A stretch of 64,000 bases of DNA, taken from Actinomadura_C alba. GTDB taxonomy: Bacteria; Actinomycetota; Actinomycetes; Streptosporangiales; Streptosporangiaceae. Position 1 is the stretch's first letter, and each line of letters opens with the position of its first letter. Under the pieces are notes generated by a model. The model searched no databases and had not been told where the DNA came from. It saw only the letters and a list, made by a program, of their open reading frames with translations. A program made the translations under genes and the position numbers. Below are positions 8,727-18,099 of this stretch, in pieces. Location of the stretch: the NCBI RefSeq assembly GCF_039530285.1, contig NZ_BAAAOK010000015.1, positions 1 to 64,000 of the forward strand. Direction: 5' to 3'.

Positions 8727-9572
8727 ATGAGTGCCGCGGTCGCGATCGTCACGGACTCGACCGCCTATCTGCCGGCGGAGGTCGCCGACCGGCACGGCGT
8801 GACCGTGGTGCCCTTGCAGATCTCCATCGGGGGGTCGGTCTCCGAGGAGGGCGTGGACATCACGGCCGCAGAGGCCGCCAGGGCGCTGCGGGAATGGCAT
8901 CCGGTCACGACCTCCCGGCCATCGCCCGTGCGCTTCGCCGACGCCTACGAGGCCGCGGCGCGGGCGGGCGCGACCGGAGTGGTGTCCGTGCACCTGTCGG
9001 CGGCCATGTCGGGGACGGTCGAGGCGGCCCGGCTCGCGGCCCGCGACGCCCCCGTGGCGGTCGAGGTCGTCGACACCGGCACGATCGGCATGGGCGTGGG
9101 CTTCGCGGCGCTGTCGGCCGCGGTGGCGGCCCGGCTGGGCGCCTCGATCGAGGACGTCGCCGCCGCCGCGAGGCACCGGGCGCAGCGGTCACGCTCGCTG
9201 ATCTACGTGGACACCCTCGAGCACTTGCGCCGTGGCGGCCGGATCGGCGCCGCCGCCACGCTGCTCGGCTCGGCGCTGATGGTGAAGCCCCTGCTGGGCA
9301 TCGCCGGCGGCCGGATCGAGCCGCTGGAGAAGGTACGGACACCGTCGCGGGCGTTGGCCCGGCTGGCGGACCTCGCCGCGGAGTTCGCAGGCGACCGCGA
9401 AGTCGACCTCGCCGTCCACCACCTGGCCGCGCAGGGCCGCGCGGACGCGCTCGCGGCACGGCTGCGGGAGCGCATCCCGAGGTATGGCGAGCTGCATGTC
9501 GGCCAGGTCGGCCCGGTGATCGGAGCGCACGCGGGCCCCGGAATGGTCGGCGTGGTCGTCGCCCCTCGCTGA
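8727..9572 (+). CDS. DegV family fatty-acid-binding protein
   Basis: The 281-residue protein starts VAIVTDSTAYLP and contains TSRPSPVRF, VHLSAAMSGTVEAA and TLEHLRRGGRIGAAATLLGS, the diagnostic DegV segments. DegV/FakB proteins bind a fatty acid, and in Firmicutes they present it to the kinase FakA. No kinase partner is visible here, so its role in this organism is open. The ATG at 8727 follows the weak GGAG-like CAGGAGTGATCTCCGGCC. A perfect 20-bp inverted repeat terminates the unit just after the stop. Confidence 0.88.
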   Translation: MSAAVAIVTDSTAYLPAEVADRHGVTVVPLQISIGGSVSEEGVDITAAEAARALREWHPVTTSRPSPVRFADAYEAAARAGATGVVSVHLSAAMSGTVEAARLAARDAPVAVEVVDTGTIGMGVGFAALSAAVAARLGASIEDVAAAARHRAQRSRSLIYVDTLEHLRRGGRIGAAATLLGSALMVKPLLGIAGGRIEPLEKVRTPSRALARLADLAAEFAGDREVDLAVHHLAAQGRADALAARLRERIPRYGELHVGQVGPVIGAHAGPGMVGVVVAPR

Positions 9573-9583
9573 AGAGTGAAGTG

Positions 9584-9625
9584 GATCAAGGATCGGGGCA
9601 CCCCAGGGTGCCCCGATCCTTGATC
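9584..9625. terminator. Perfect 20-bp inverted repeat after degV
   Basis: The arms GATCAAGGATCGGGGCACCC (9584-9603) and their exact complement (9606-9625) are separated only by CA. It begins 11 nt after the degV stop and there is no U-tract. Termination is the simplest reading. The perfection and the two-base loop would also allow a cruciform or a protein-binding site. Confidence 0.6.
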
Positions 9626-9712
9626 AAGACGCGGCTGGCCGGTGCTCAGGGTTATCCACATTTCGCTGAGCCTCTTCCTGCGGCTTCACGTGCCTGCCTA
9701 GCGTCGGGCGGC

Positions 9713-10633
9713 ATGAGACCTCTCCATGCGCGAGGCGGCTCGCGAACACGTGGTGGCGGGGCCGCGGCGGAACGGCTGCGCTCGCTGCTCGGCCGGGTCC
9801 CACCGGACGGGTCGCACCCGCCCGCCTCCTTCGGCGCGCTTCCGCCGGGAACCGACGACGCGGCGACGCCTTCGCCATCTCACCAGGCTCCGCCCGCGGC
9901 GTCCTTACGGTCGTCACCGCGGGCGCCCGGCGAGCCCCCGACGGCGGTGCCGGACACGGCCGGGTCCGAGGGCGAGGCGGACCGGCCGCTGATCGGCCGG
10001 TTCGATCCGGGGCTGCCGGGGGCGCGGGCGCTCGCGGTGGTCGGGCTGGTCGCCGCCCTCGTGGCGGGAGGCTTCCTGTGGAGTTCGCGCCCGGCCCCGC
10101 GTGCGGCTCCCGAGCCCGCCGCCTCCCTGGCCGTCTCGTCCGGATCGCCCGCGGTGCCCGGGCCGCAGGGTTCCCCGGCGGCGGGCGTCTCCGGGGCGGG
10201 CGCGACCGTCGTCGTCCATGTGGCCGGAAAGGTACGCCGACCGGGCGTCGTCACGCTTCCCTCCGGGGCGCGCGTCAGCGACGCCATCAGGGCCGCCGGG
10301 GGGCTGCGGCCGGGTGCCGGCACCGGGTCGCTCAACCTGGCCCGCCGGCTGGTCGACGGTGAGCAGATCCCGGTCGGGGTCCCGGCCGCGGCCGCACCGG
10401 CCGCGGTTCCGTCGCCCGGCGCGGCCGGGGGAGCCCCCGGTGCTCCGCTGGACCTGAACACCGCCACCGCCGAGCAGTTCCAGCAGCTACCCGGCGTGGG
10501 ACCCGTGCTCGCCGAGCGGATCGTGGCCTACCGCACTCAGCACGGCGGGTTCCGCGGTGTCGACCAGTTGCGCGAGGTGACCGGCATCGGCGAACGGCGG
10601 TTCGCCGAGCTCAAGGGTCACGTACGGGTATGA
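9713..10633 (+). CDS. comEA: ComEA-type DNA-binding protein (SLBB + helix-hairpin-helix)
   Basis: The 306-residue protein has a long Pro/Ala-rich N-terminal region, one transmembrane helix (ALAVVGLVAALVAGGFLW, about residues 105-122), an SLBB domain (VVVHVAGKVRRPGVV...) and a C-terminal HhH pair (LDLNTATAEQFQQLPGVGPVLAERI, then ITGIGERRF-like TGIGERRF). ComEA binds double-stranded DNA at the cell surface in transformable bacteria. Its stop overlaps the comEC start (ATGA), indicating translational coupling. Competence itself is not established for most actinomycetes that carry this pair. Confidence 0.9.
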   Translation: MRPLHARGGSRTRGGGAAAERLRSLLGRVPPDGSHPPASFGALPPGTDDAATPSPSHQAPPAASLRSSPRAPGEPPTAVPDTAGSEGEADRPLIGRFDPGLPGARALAVVGLVAALVAGGFLWSSRPAPRAAPEPAASLAVSSGSPAVPGPQGSPAAGVSGAGATVVVHVAGKVRRPGVVTLPSGARVSDAIRAAGGLRPGAGTGSLNLARRLVDGEQIPVGVPAAAAPAAVPSPGAAGGAPGAPLDLNTATAEQFQQLPGVGPVLAERIVAYRTQHGGFRGVDQLREVTGIGERRFAELKGHVRV

Positions 10634-12966
10634 GCGCCGCCCGCCCGGCAGCGGGCCGGGGGACGGCGCACGATCTGAGGCTCGTGCCACCGGCGTTGGC
10701 GGTGTGGCTCGTGTCGTTCGCGCTGATCGTCACCGGCCCCACCGTCTCCTACGGTGTCGCCGCCGGCTGCGGTGCACTCGCCGCGGGGGCGTTGTTGTGG
10801 CCGGGACACGCGTGGCCGGGGCCGCACCGGCGGGCCGTCGCGGTGGCCGTGCTCGCCTGTGCCGCGGCGGGAGCCGCCGGGGTGGGGCTCCGGCTCACCG
10901 CGGTCGGCTCGGGGCCCGTACGGGCGCTGGCGAACGCGGACGCCCGCGCATCGATGGAGGTGGTGATCACCGCGGATCCGCAGTCGCGTCCTGTGCGCGG
11001 CCGTGAGTTGCTCACGGTGCGGGCCCGCGCCGAGACCGTCTGGACGGGCCCGCACCGGCCGGTCGACGTGCGGGTTCCCGTCCTGTTGATCGTCCGCGGG
11101 CCGGTGGCGGCGGCCTGGCGGGATCTTGTGCCGAGCCAGCGGGTCCGGCTCGAGGCCAGGCTGGCCCGGCCGGATCGGGCCGAGCTGCTCGCCGCCATCG
11201 CTCTCGTACGCGGGCCGCCGAGCGTGATCGATCGCCCCTCCACGGCACAGCGGGCGGCGGCCACCGTACGCGCGAAACTGCGCGAGGCGAGCGACGACCT
11301 GCCCGCCACGCAGCGGGCGGTCCTTCCCGGAATGGTCGTCGGAGACACATCGCGGCTCGATCCGGACCTCGCCGAGGACTTCGAGGACGCCGGCCTCACC
11401 CACATCATGGTCGTCAGCGGCGCCAACCTCGCCTTGATCATCAGTGGTGTGCTCGCCCTCGCCGGTCTGGTGCGGCTCGGCCGCCGGCGCGGGGCGCTGC
11501 TCGCCGCCCTGGCGGTGTCGGCCTTCGTCGTCGTCGCCCGGCCCGAGCCCAGCGTGCTGCGCGCCACAGTGATGGGTTTCATCGGGCTGCTGGCCCTGGT
11601 GAGCGGGCGGGAGCGGCGCGGCGTGCCGGCCCTGGCCGCCGCCGTCCTCGTCCTCGTGCTGGCCGACCCGGAACTCGCCCGGTCGTACGGCTTCGCGCTG
11701 TCGGTCCTGGCCACGGCCGGTCTGCTGGTCCTGGCGCCGCCGTGGCGGGAGCGGCTGAGCGGCCGGATGCCGCGTCCGGTCGCCGAGGTGGTGGCCGTCG
11801 CCGCCGCCGCGCAGCTCGCCTGTGCCCCGGTCCTTGTCATGCTGACCGGTGAGCTGAGCCTGGTGGCGATCGGCGCGAACCTGCTCGCCGCCCCGGCCAT
11901 CGCGCCCGCGACGCTGCTCGGGGCCCTCGCCGCGACCGTCGCGCCGGTCGCGATGCCGGTCGCCAGGCTCTTGGTGCGACCTGCGGGGCTGGCCGTCGGC
12001 TGGATCGTGACCGTCGCCCGGCTGGCCGCCGGCGTGCCGTACGGCACCGTGCGGTGGCGGGACGGCGCCCTCGGGGCGGCTTCGTTGATCGCCGTCGCCG
12101 CGCTGGCCGCCTTCGTGCTCCGGCATCCTCCGGCGCGGCGGATCGCCGCGGCCGCCTGCGCGGGGCTGCTCGTCGTGGCGGTCGCCGTGCGGATCGTCGC
12201 ACCAGGCTGGCCGCCCCGCGGCTGGCTGTTCGTGGCGTGCGACGTCGGGCAGGGCGACGCCCTGGTGCTCACCGCAGGCCCGGGCCGCGCGGTGGTCGTC
12301 GACGCGGGCCCCGCCTCCGCGGCGGTCGACCGCTGCCTGCGCGATCTTGGTGTACGTGAGGTGCCCCTGCTCGTCCTGACGCATCCCCACGCCGATCACG
12401 TCGATGGGGTGCCCGGAGCCATGCGCGGCAGGGCGGGCGGCACCGTGCTGCCGAGCCCGCTCAGCGAGGGGGAGGAGCGAGGTCTGGTCGGCGGTCGCGC
12501 CGTCCGCGAGGCGCGGCCCGGGCAGGTGTGGACCATCGGCGCACTGAGCCTGTCGGTGCTCGGTCCGGTCTCGGCCGGGCCGAGGATCTCGACGCACGAT
12601 CCGGGCACCGAGGTGAACAACGCCAGCGTGGTGCTCGTGGCGAGGGTGGGAGGTCTCGGCGTGCTCCTGACCGGCGACGTCGAGACCGAGGCGCAGCGGA
12701 CCCTCGCGCCGGGGGTGCCTCCCGTGCACGTGCTCAAAGTGCCTCACCATGGCAGCGCGAGGCAGGCCCGGGAGTTCTTGGCGGCCTCGCGGGCGCGCAT
12801 CGCGGTGATCTCGGTAGGGGCGGGTAACACGTACGGGCACCCGGCGCCCGCGACGCTGGCGATGCTGCGCGGCCTCGGCATGCACGATTACCGTACGGAC
12901 CTGCACGGCGACATCGCCGTCCTGAATCACGAGGGCCGCCCCGCCGTAGTCGCCCGCCGGTCCTGA
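10630..12966 (+). CDS. comEC: ComEC/Rec2 DNA-uptake channel protein
   Basis: The 778-residue polytopic membrane protein has the Competence domain core (HIMVVSGANLALIISG) and many helices. Its C-terminal metallo-beta-lactamase-like domain shows FVACDVGQGDALVL, LVLTHPHADHVDGVPG and LKVPHHGSARQ, so the metal ligands look intact. ComEC forms the inner-membrane channel for DNA import and the beta-lactamase-like domain is the proposed nuclease. It is translationally coupled to comEA. Confidence 0.93.
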   Translation: MSAARPAAGRGTAHDLRLVPPALAVWLVSFALIVTGPTVSYGVAAGCGALAAGALLWPGHAWPGPHRRAVAVAVLACAAAGAAGVGLRLTAVGSGPVRALANADARASMEVVITADPQSRPVRGRELLTVRARAETVWTGPHRPVDVRVPVLLIVRGPVAAAWRDLVPSQRVRLEARLARPDRAELLAAIALVRGPPSVIDRPSTAQRAAATVRAKLREASDDLPATQRAVLPGMVVGDTSRLDPDLAEDFEDAGLTHIMVVSGANLALIISGVLALAGLVRLGRRRGALLAALAVSAFVVVARPEPSVLRATVMGFIGLLALVSGRERRGVPALAAAVLVLVLADPELARSYGFALSVLATAGLLVLAPPWRERLSGRMPRPVAEVVAVAAAAQLACAPVLVMLTGELSLVAIGANLLAAPAIAPATLLGALAATVAPVAMPVARLLVRPAGLAVGWIVTVARLAAGVPYGTVRWRDGALGAASLIAVAALAAFVLRHPPARRIAAAACAGLLVVAVAVRIVAPGWPPRGWLFVACDVGQGDALVLTAGPGRAVVVDAGPASAAVDRCLRDLGVREVPLLVLTHPHADHVDGVPGAMRGRAGGTVLPSPLSEGEERGLVGGRAVREARPGQVWTIGALSLSVLGPVSAGPRISTHDPGTEVNNASVVLVARVGGLGVLLTGDVETEAQRTLAPGVPPVHVLKVPHHGSARQAREFLAASRARIAVISVGAGNTYGHPAPATLAMLRGLGMHDYRTDLHGDIAVLNHEGRPAVVARRS

Positions 12967-12994
12967 GCCGTAAGCAGACCGCCGGTCCTGAGCC
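12954..12994. repeat. Short tandem repeat at the comEC stop
   Basis: CCGCCGGTCCTGAGCC occurs at 12954-12969 and again at 12979-12994. The first copy includes the comEC stop codon. It looks like a recent slippage duplication and no function is evident. Confidence 0.7.
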
Positions 12995-13038
12995 ATACGC
13001 CAGGCCGCCGGGCAGCCGGCGACCCGGCCCCAGCGGTG

Positions 13039-13728
13039 CTACCCGATGGACGCCCACCCGATCAGCATCCGGCCCGCCTTCATCATGGCCAGGAACTCCT
13101 CCACCGTGAACCGCGCGGGATTCAGGGCGTGCGTGACGACGAAGTACACGCCTTGGAGATCATCCGCTCGTTCCAGCACGTCGAGATGTGCCTCGATCTG
13201 GTACTCGTCCACGAAGTCCGCCTGCACCCTGACGGTGATCGAGTCGTGGGAGAGGACCGCCTTCACACCGGGCAACGGTATGTGGCGGCTGAATCGCCCA
13301 CCGGGTGGCGCCATGCCGGCGGTGAAGAATCGGGTGTCGAATCGTGGATGCCACGTCCGGCGCTCGTCATCACGCTTCAGCGCGATGGCCTCCAGGCTGG
13401 GATTGAGCAGGAACATTGGCCACTGCTCGATCTTGTCTCCATATCGAAACGGCATGACGGATGTGAACGCGGTCCACGTGGAGAACGCGTGCCAGTTGAA
13501 CCAGATCACATCGCGGTTGTTCCACCGGGCCTGTTTGCACGTCGGATGGTGCAACGCCGCGAACGCGAATCGCCCAATGTCGTTGACCAGCAGCGCGGGT
13601 GGGACGTCGCCCAGCGGCTTGCCGCAGGTCTGGCAATGATGCGCCCACAGCGACCCCGCCACCTCGGCGAGTTGTTCGCCGAGGTTGTCGCGGGTCGCCT
13701 GGTCGATGAGGACCTCTGTGAGCGCCAT
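13039..13728 (-). CDS. Conserved-looking protein of unknown function with a zinc-ribbon-like N-terminus
   Basis: I do not recognise this 229-residue protein. It has a CQTCGKPLG knuckle near residue 32 and a second HHPTCKQARW segment near residue 60, which could together bind one metal. A Trp-rich stretch (RDVIWFNWHAFSTWTAF) follows. No signal peptide or membrane helix is seen. The ATG at 13728 is the first of the frame. It stands alone between comEC (convergent) and a secreted phosphodiesterase gene on the same strand. Confidence 0.7.
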   Translation of the reverse strand: MALTEVLIDQATRDNLGEQLAEVAGSLWAHHCQTCGKPLGDVPPALLVNDIGRFAFAALHHPTCKQARWNNRDVIWFNWHAFSTWTAFTSVMPFRYGDKIEQWPMFLLNPSLEAIALKRDDERRTWHPRFDTRFFTAGMAPPGGRFSRHIPLPGVKAVLSHDSITVRVQADFVDEYQIEAHLDVLERADDLQGVYFVVTHALNPARFTVEEFLAMMKAGRMLIGWASIG

Positions 13729-13872
13729 GGGGTGGTTCGTGCCCGCGCGTGGATCTATGGACGCGAACCTTGCCGCTTGCGGCCGCGGGCTTGACGGCCA
13801 TGGACGGTCCGTGGCCGGTGCGGCGGGGCCGGGTCGACATCTCTGCCGTCACCGGCCCCGGCCGCCGGCGGC

Positions 13873-14733
13873 TCAGCAGCTGGCCGATCTCCATTCGGCG
13901 TACGTCCACACCAGGTCGGTGATGATCGCGTCCACCCGCCAGGACTTCAGCTTCGGCCAGGCGGCCTGGTCGTTGACGGTCCACGGTGTGATCTTGATGC
14001 CCTCGGCCTGGAGCCGATCCGTGGCGGCCCTGGTCATCGCGGTCGCCTTGGGCGCCGCATAGGGATGGGCCGAGGACGTGGGATGGTCATAGGTGAGCAG
14101 TGCCAGGCCTCCGGCCAGCCTGGGCTCGACGGCCTTGAGCTGCTTCAGGTCGGCGGCGTTGAAGCTCTGCATCCTGACCCTGTCGAGCATCCCGGCGCTG
14201 ATGACGCGCCTGGTGATCTCGCGGGCCTGTGCGGCGTTGATGCGCGTCTTGGTCTCGAGCAGCATGTACTTGTTCGCGCTCTTCGCGGCCTGCAGGGCCT
14301 CGGCCAGCGTCGGTGGGTTGATGCTCGTCACCGCTCCGGTGCGGCTCTTCATCCGCAGCGCGACGAACTGCGAGGAGTAGAGCGAGGAGACGTTCCCCCT
14401 GCCGTTGGTCGTCCGGTTCAGTGTGGCGTCGTGCATCAGGACCGGTACGCCGTTGGGGTTCGACGAGGATGCCCGCGAGAAGCGGATGTCGGTCTCGGCC
14501 CACGTCATGTACTTCCAGGCGTCCTTGAAGGCCGGCAGGGAGTTCTCGGGCTGGGTGTCGGTGACCCGTCCGCGGTGTGCGACGCCGATCGGGCAGGTCG
14601 CCTCGGCCGTTGTGGTGGTCGTCGTGGCCGTCATCGCGGCCTTCGTGTCGGTCGCGGTGAGAGGATTGAGCGGGAGGGCGAGGACCCCGAGAGCCAGGGC
14701 GGGGAGTGTCCTCTTTGTCAGGTCTGCTCGCAT
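13873..14733 (-). CDS. Secreted glycerophosphodiester phosphodiesterase
   Basis: The 286-residue protein starts with a signal peptide (TKRTLPALALGVLALPLNP) and a Thr-rich linker, then the GDPD domain with catalytic AHRG near residue 50, ETDIRFS and MHDATLNRTTNG. Such enzymes hydrolyse glycerophosphodiesters to glycerol-3-phosphate and an alcohol outside the cell. The start is uncertain. The ATG at 14733 is only one base past a perfect AGGAGG, too close for normal initiation, so a non-ATG start a few codons downstream is possible. An SDR gene is divergent from it. Confidence 0.82.
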   Translation of the reverse strand: MRADLTKRTLPALALGVLALPLNPLTATDTKAAMTATTTTTTAEATCPIGVAHRGRVTDTQPENSLPAFKDAWKYMTWAETDIRFSRASSSNPNGVPVLMHDATLNRTTNGRGNVSSLYSSQFVALRMKSRTGAVTSINPPTLAEALQAAKSANKYMLLETKTRINAAQAREITRRVISAGMLDRVRMQSFNAADLKQLKAVEPRLAGGLALLTYDHPTSSAHPYAAPKATAMTRAATDRLQAEGIKITPWTVNDQAAWPKLKSWRVDAIITDLVWTYAEWRSASC

Positions 14734-14942
14734 ACCTCCTGCGATAACGAGACGAGATGTCGCTGACAGGCACGGCAGGCCTCCGCTGAGTGAACGCCGA
14801 GCGAGGGAGCCGTGCGTTTGTCGGGGTGTCGCACGGCGCTCATGATCTGTTCTTGCGGTCCGGCCCGAACGTGGGGTATCTGTGGGTTTCGGTCGATGAT
14901 CGTCAATGTCGGCCGCCCCCCGATGTTCGCGAGAGGGTCCCC

Positions 14943-15692
14943 GTGGTCGCACCCGATGGTGTCGCCCTGGTCACCGGCGCTTCGCGTGGGCTGGGGGCCT
15001 TCATCGCACGGCGGCTGGCCGCCGACGGCTGGGCGGTGGCCGTCAACGATCTGCCCGGCGTCGAGCAGGCTCACCGCGTACGGGATGAGATCCGCGCTCA
15101 GGGCGGGGTGGTCGAGGTGTTCGCCGCCGACGTCACAGACGAGGCGTCCGTGACCGACCTCGTCGCCAGGGTCGTCGACCGCCTCGGGCCGGTGGACGTG
15201 CTGGTGCCGAACGCCACCGGCCCGCAGCCGTTCGTCGAAGTCGAGGACCTCACCTGGCAGACGCACCTGGACCAGCTGATCTTCTTCGTCAAGAGCCCCA
15301 CGCTGCTGCTCCAGGCCGTGTTGCCCGGCATGAAGGCGAAGAAGGGCGGCCGGATCATCCAGATCGGCTCCGACATGTTCGAACGGGCCGTGCCCGGGAC
15401 GTCCGCCTACACCGCAGCCAAGGGGGCCCAGCTCGGCCTGACCAGGACATGGGCCCGCGAGCTCGGCCCGCTCGGCATCACCGTGAACCTGGTCGCCCCC
15501 GGGTGGATCCCGGTCGAGCGCCATGCCGGGGTCGCGACCGAGCACCTGCGGGACTACCTCGCGGAGGTCCCCCTGGGCCGCATGGGCGTTCCCGAGGACG
15601 TCGCCGCCACGGTGTCGTTCCTCGCCTCCGACGCCGCCGGTTTCCTCAACGGCGAGCGCATCACCGTCAACGGCGGCCACACCATCGACTGA
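14943..15692 (+). CDS. Short-chain dehydrogenase/reductase (SDR)
   Basis: The 249-residue classical SDR has the cofactor motif TGASRGLG near residue 12, a structural Asn region (VPNATGPQ), catalytic Ser in IQIGSDM and YTAAKG (YxxxK), then GITVNLVAPGWI. The sequence resembles 3-oxoacyl-ACP reductase-like SDRs, but the substrate cannot be told. The frame extends upstream to 14790. I chose GTG 14943 because it follows GAGAGGG and begins just before the Rossmann fold. Confidence 0.85.
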   Translation: MVAPDGVALVTGASRGLGAFIARRLAADGWAVAVNDLPGVEQAHRVRDEIRAQGGVVEVFAADVTDEASVTDLVARVVDRLGPVDVLVPNATGPQPFVEVEDLTWQTHLDQLIFFVKSPTLLLQAVLPGMKAKKGGRIIQIGSDMFERAVPGTSAYTAAKGAQLGLTRTWARELGPLGITVNLVAPGWIPVERHAGVATEHLRDYLAEVPLGRMGVPEDVAATVSFLASDAAGFLNGERITVNGGHTID

Positions 15693-15766
15693 GGCGGTGG
15701 CGCCGCGCGCGGTGACGTAGGGCGGTCTCCGGCGCATGCACTCCGTGGGAGTGGCATCCTGCTGGA

Positions 15767-16726
15767 ATGCCGGCAGATGCGATGACCATGATCGTCGGGG
15801 ACGAGGAACTGCTCGTCGACCGCGCGATCGCCGATATCGTGGCCACCGTCCGGGCCGCCGAGCCCGAAGCCGATGTCGTCGAGCTGACGCCGGCCACACT
15901 CGAACCCGGCCGGCTGATCGAGCTGACCTCTCCCTCGCTGTTCGGCGGGGGAAAGGTGCTGGTGCTGCGCTCGGCCCAAGACCTCGGCAAGGACCTGGTC
16001 GCCGAGGTGACCGCCTACGCCGCCCATCCGGCCGACGACATCACCCTCGTCGTGGTGCACCACGGCGGCGCGAAGGGCAAGGCGCTCCTCGACAAGCTCG
16101 GCAAGCTCGGTGCCCGCAGGGTCTCCTGTCCCAAGATCACCAAGCCCAGTGAGCGGGTCGGCTTCGTACGGGCCGAGATCCGCCATGCCGGGGGAGCCAT
16201 CACCGAGGACGCCGCCCGGTCGCTGCTCGACGCCGTGGGCAACGACCTCCGCGAGCTCGCCAGCGCGTGCTCCCAGCTGGTCGCCGACACCGACGGAAAG
16301 ATCGACGAGGCGGCCGTGGCCCGGTATCACCGCGGCCGGGCCGAGGTCAGCGGCTTCACGGTCGCCGACCGGGCCGTCGAGGGCCGTCTCGGCGAGGCCC
16401 TCGAGCAACTGCGGTGGGCGCTTGCCACGGGCGTGGCCCCGGTGCTGATCACCAGTGCGCTGGCCCAGGGCGTGCGCTCGCTGGCGAAGGTCGGGGGAGC
16501 GCCGCGCGGGTTGCGCGGCCCGGGCCTGGCCAAGGAGCTGGGCATGCCGCCGTGGAAGGTCGACCGGGTACGGGCCCAGCTACGCGGCTGGTCGCCCGAA
16601 GGGGTCTCGCGGGCGCTCGGCGTCGTGGCCGAGACCGACGCCCAGGTGAAGGGCGGCGCGGCCGATGCGGCGTACGCGCTGGAGAAGGCGATCGGCCAGA
16701 TCGTCGCGGCACGCGCCATCCGCTGA
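15767..16726 (+). CDS. holA: DNA polymerase III delta subunit
   Basis: The 319-residue protein matches actinobacterial HolA. It has the N-terminal MIVGDEELLVDRAI segment with a degenerate P-loop region, LTSPSLFGGGKVLVLR, and a C-terminal helical collar ending AYALEKAIGQIVAARAIR. Delta opens the beta clamp in the clamp loader. In actinomycetes holA commonly lies close to comEA-comEC, rpsT and lepA, as it does here. A second in-frame ATG lies four codons downstream of the first. Confidence 0.88.
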   Translation: MPADAMTMIVGDEELLVDRAIADIVATVRAAEPEADVVELTPATLEPGRLIELTSPSLFGGGKVLVLRSAQDLGKDLVAEVTAYAAHPADDITLVVVHHGGAKGKALLDKLGKLGARRVSCPKITKPSERVGFVRAEIRHAGGAITEDAARSLLDAVGNDLRELASACSQLVADTDGKIDEAAVARYHRGRAEVSGFTVADRAVEGRLGEALEQLRWALATGVAPVLITSALAQGVRSLAKVGGAPRGLRGPGLAKELGMPPWKVDRVRAQLRGWSPEGVSRALGVVAETDAQVKGGAADAAYALEKAIGQIVAARAIR

Positions 16727-16748
16727 CCGCGACTGCGACGGCGACGGG

Positions 16749-17168
16749 TCAGGATTCGCACCGCCGCTTGAGGCCGTGTGCCTCCATGTCGACATAGCGG
16801 CGGCTCCGCCGGGACAGCAGCAACCCGATGACCGGGGCCAGCGGCCCGGTCTGGCGCAGGGTGAGCCGTACGCTCGTGGTGCCGTTCGGGCCGGCGAGGA
16901 TGTGGTGCCCGCCGACCGTCGTGATCCCGGCCGCCTTCGACGTCCAGCTGAAGCTTCTGCCGGGCTCGTGCTCGGTCACCGTCCACACCGAGGCGGGCAG
17001 GCCCGGCTGCTCGACCCGTGCCGTGCTGCCGAGGCCCAGTTCGCCGTCTTCGAGCCGACTCACCCTGGTCATCGACTCTGTCCAGGAGGGCCAGCGCTCG
17101 ACATCCGTGAGCACGGCCCAGACGGCTTCGGGTGCCGCCTCGATGTCGACCTCGATCTCGTACTGCAT
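16749..17168 (-). CDS. SRPBCC (START-like) polyketide-cyclase/dehydrase family protein
   Basis: The 139-residue protein begins MQYEIEVDIEAAPEAVWAVL and continues DVERWPSWTESMTRV, the usual SRPBCC opening, and fits a single small-ligand-binding helix-grip fold. No ligand can be named. ATG 17168 was chosen because the domain starts right there, although the frame is open upstream. It ends convergent with holA and is followed upstream, on the same strand, by the LysR gene. Confidence 0.8.
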   Translation of the reverse strand: MQYEIEVDIEAAPEAVWAVLTDVERWPSWTESMTRVSRLEDGELGLGSTARVEQPGLPASVWTVTEHEPGRSFSWTSKAAGITTVGGHHILAGPNGTTSVRLTLRQTGPLAPVIGLLLSRRSRRYVDMEAHGLKRRCES

Positions 17169-17206
17169 CGCGCCTCCCGGTGACCGGCGGTGGATCTCCC
17201 CGCCCG

Positions 17207-18094
17207 TCATACCAGGTCGGCCGTCAGCCGGGTGCGGATCGCGGTGAGCAGTCCGGCGACCCGCGGGTCGGCGTCCCGGCCGGGGAGGTGGACGGCCTGG
17301 TACGGCACCCGCGGCAGATCCGTGATCTCGCGGCCGACCAGCCCCGGCGGCAGTCGTACGCAGCCGTTGACCACCGCCGTCCCGACGCCGAGCGCCACGA
17401 AATGCAGCATCAGCGGCCATCCCTCCGCCTCGACCGCGACCGACCACTCGACCTCCGCCGCGCGAAGGGCCCGCTCCAGGGCCACACGGAGCGGCCGATG
17501 CGGCGGCGGCACGATGAGCCGGACGGCGGCGAGGTCGGCCAGCGTGAGGCGAGACGAGGTCGCCAGCGGATGATCGGCCGGCATCACCAGCAACTGCGGG
17601 AAGGACGCCAGCGCCACCACGGTGAGATCACCCGGCCGCACGTCCAGGACGGCGACGCCGAGGTCGGCGCGGCCGGTCCGCACCGCGGCCAGCGTCCGGG
17701 CGTGGTCACCGTTGATCAGGCGGAGACCCGGGCCGGGGCGGGCGAGGGTGTCGCGCACAACGTCGCCGAGAAGGTAGAGGAAGGCGCCCTCACCAGCCGC
17801 CAGCACCAGCGGGCGCGCGGGAGCGGTGCCGCGCACCTCGGCGAGGAAGGCCGACACCCGGGTGTCGAGCTCGCGCGCGAACCGCGCGACGGCCTCGCCC
17901 TCGGCGGTGAGCTCGAGCCGCCGTCCCTGCCGCCGGTAGAGGGGGCGGCCGAGGGAGTCGGCCAGCTTGCGGATCTTCACGTGCAGCGCCGGCTGGGAGA
18001 TCCGCAGCTCCTCGGCCGCCCTGGTGAAGTTCAGATGGTCGGCGAAGACGGCGAACGAGGCCAGGGCATCGGTGGACACCGTGTGGAGATCCAT
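17207..18094 (-). CDS. LysR-family transcriptional regulator
   Basis: The 295-residue protein has a LysR winged HTH at residues 1-65 (FAVFADHLNFTRAAEELRISQ, PALHVKIRKLADSLG) and a periplasmic-binding-type effector domain (VLAAGEGAFLYLLGDVV onward). It is divergent from the HAD-like gene across 69 bp that contain nested inverted repeats, the classic arrangement for LysR autoregulation and control of the neighbour. The effector is unknown. Confidence 0.9.
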   Translation of the reverse strand: MDLHTVSTDALASFAVFADHLNFTRAAEELRISQPALHVKIRKLADSLGRPLYRRQGRRLELTAEGEAVARFARELDTRVSAFLAEVRGTAPARPLVLAAGEGAFLYLLGDVVRDTLARPGPGLRLINGDHARTLAAVRTGRADLGVAVLDVRPGDLTVVALASFPQLLVMPADHPLATSSRLTLADLAAVRLIVPPPHRPLRVALERALRAAEVEWSVAVEAEGWPLMLHFVALGVGTAVVNGCVRLPPGLVGREITDLPRVPYQAVHLPGRDADPRVAGLLTAIRTRLTADLV

Positions 18095-18099
18095 AGGCG

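Noticed and set aside
10618..12996. 792-codon minus-strand frame opposite comEC
   Set aside because: It is Arg/Gly/Asp/Gln-rich without domains; comEC on the other strand is certain.
16845..16855. CCGGTCTGG sequence resembling the SECIS core
   Set aside because: It lies on the strand opposite the SRPBCC gene, lacks a matching stem and has no upstream in-frame UGA in a coding context.
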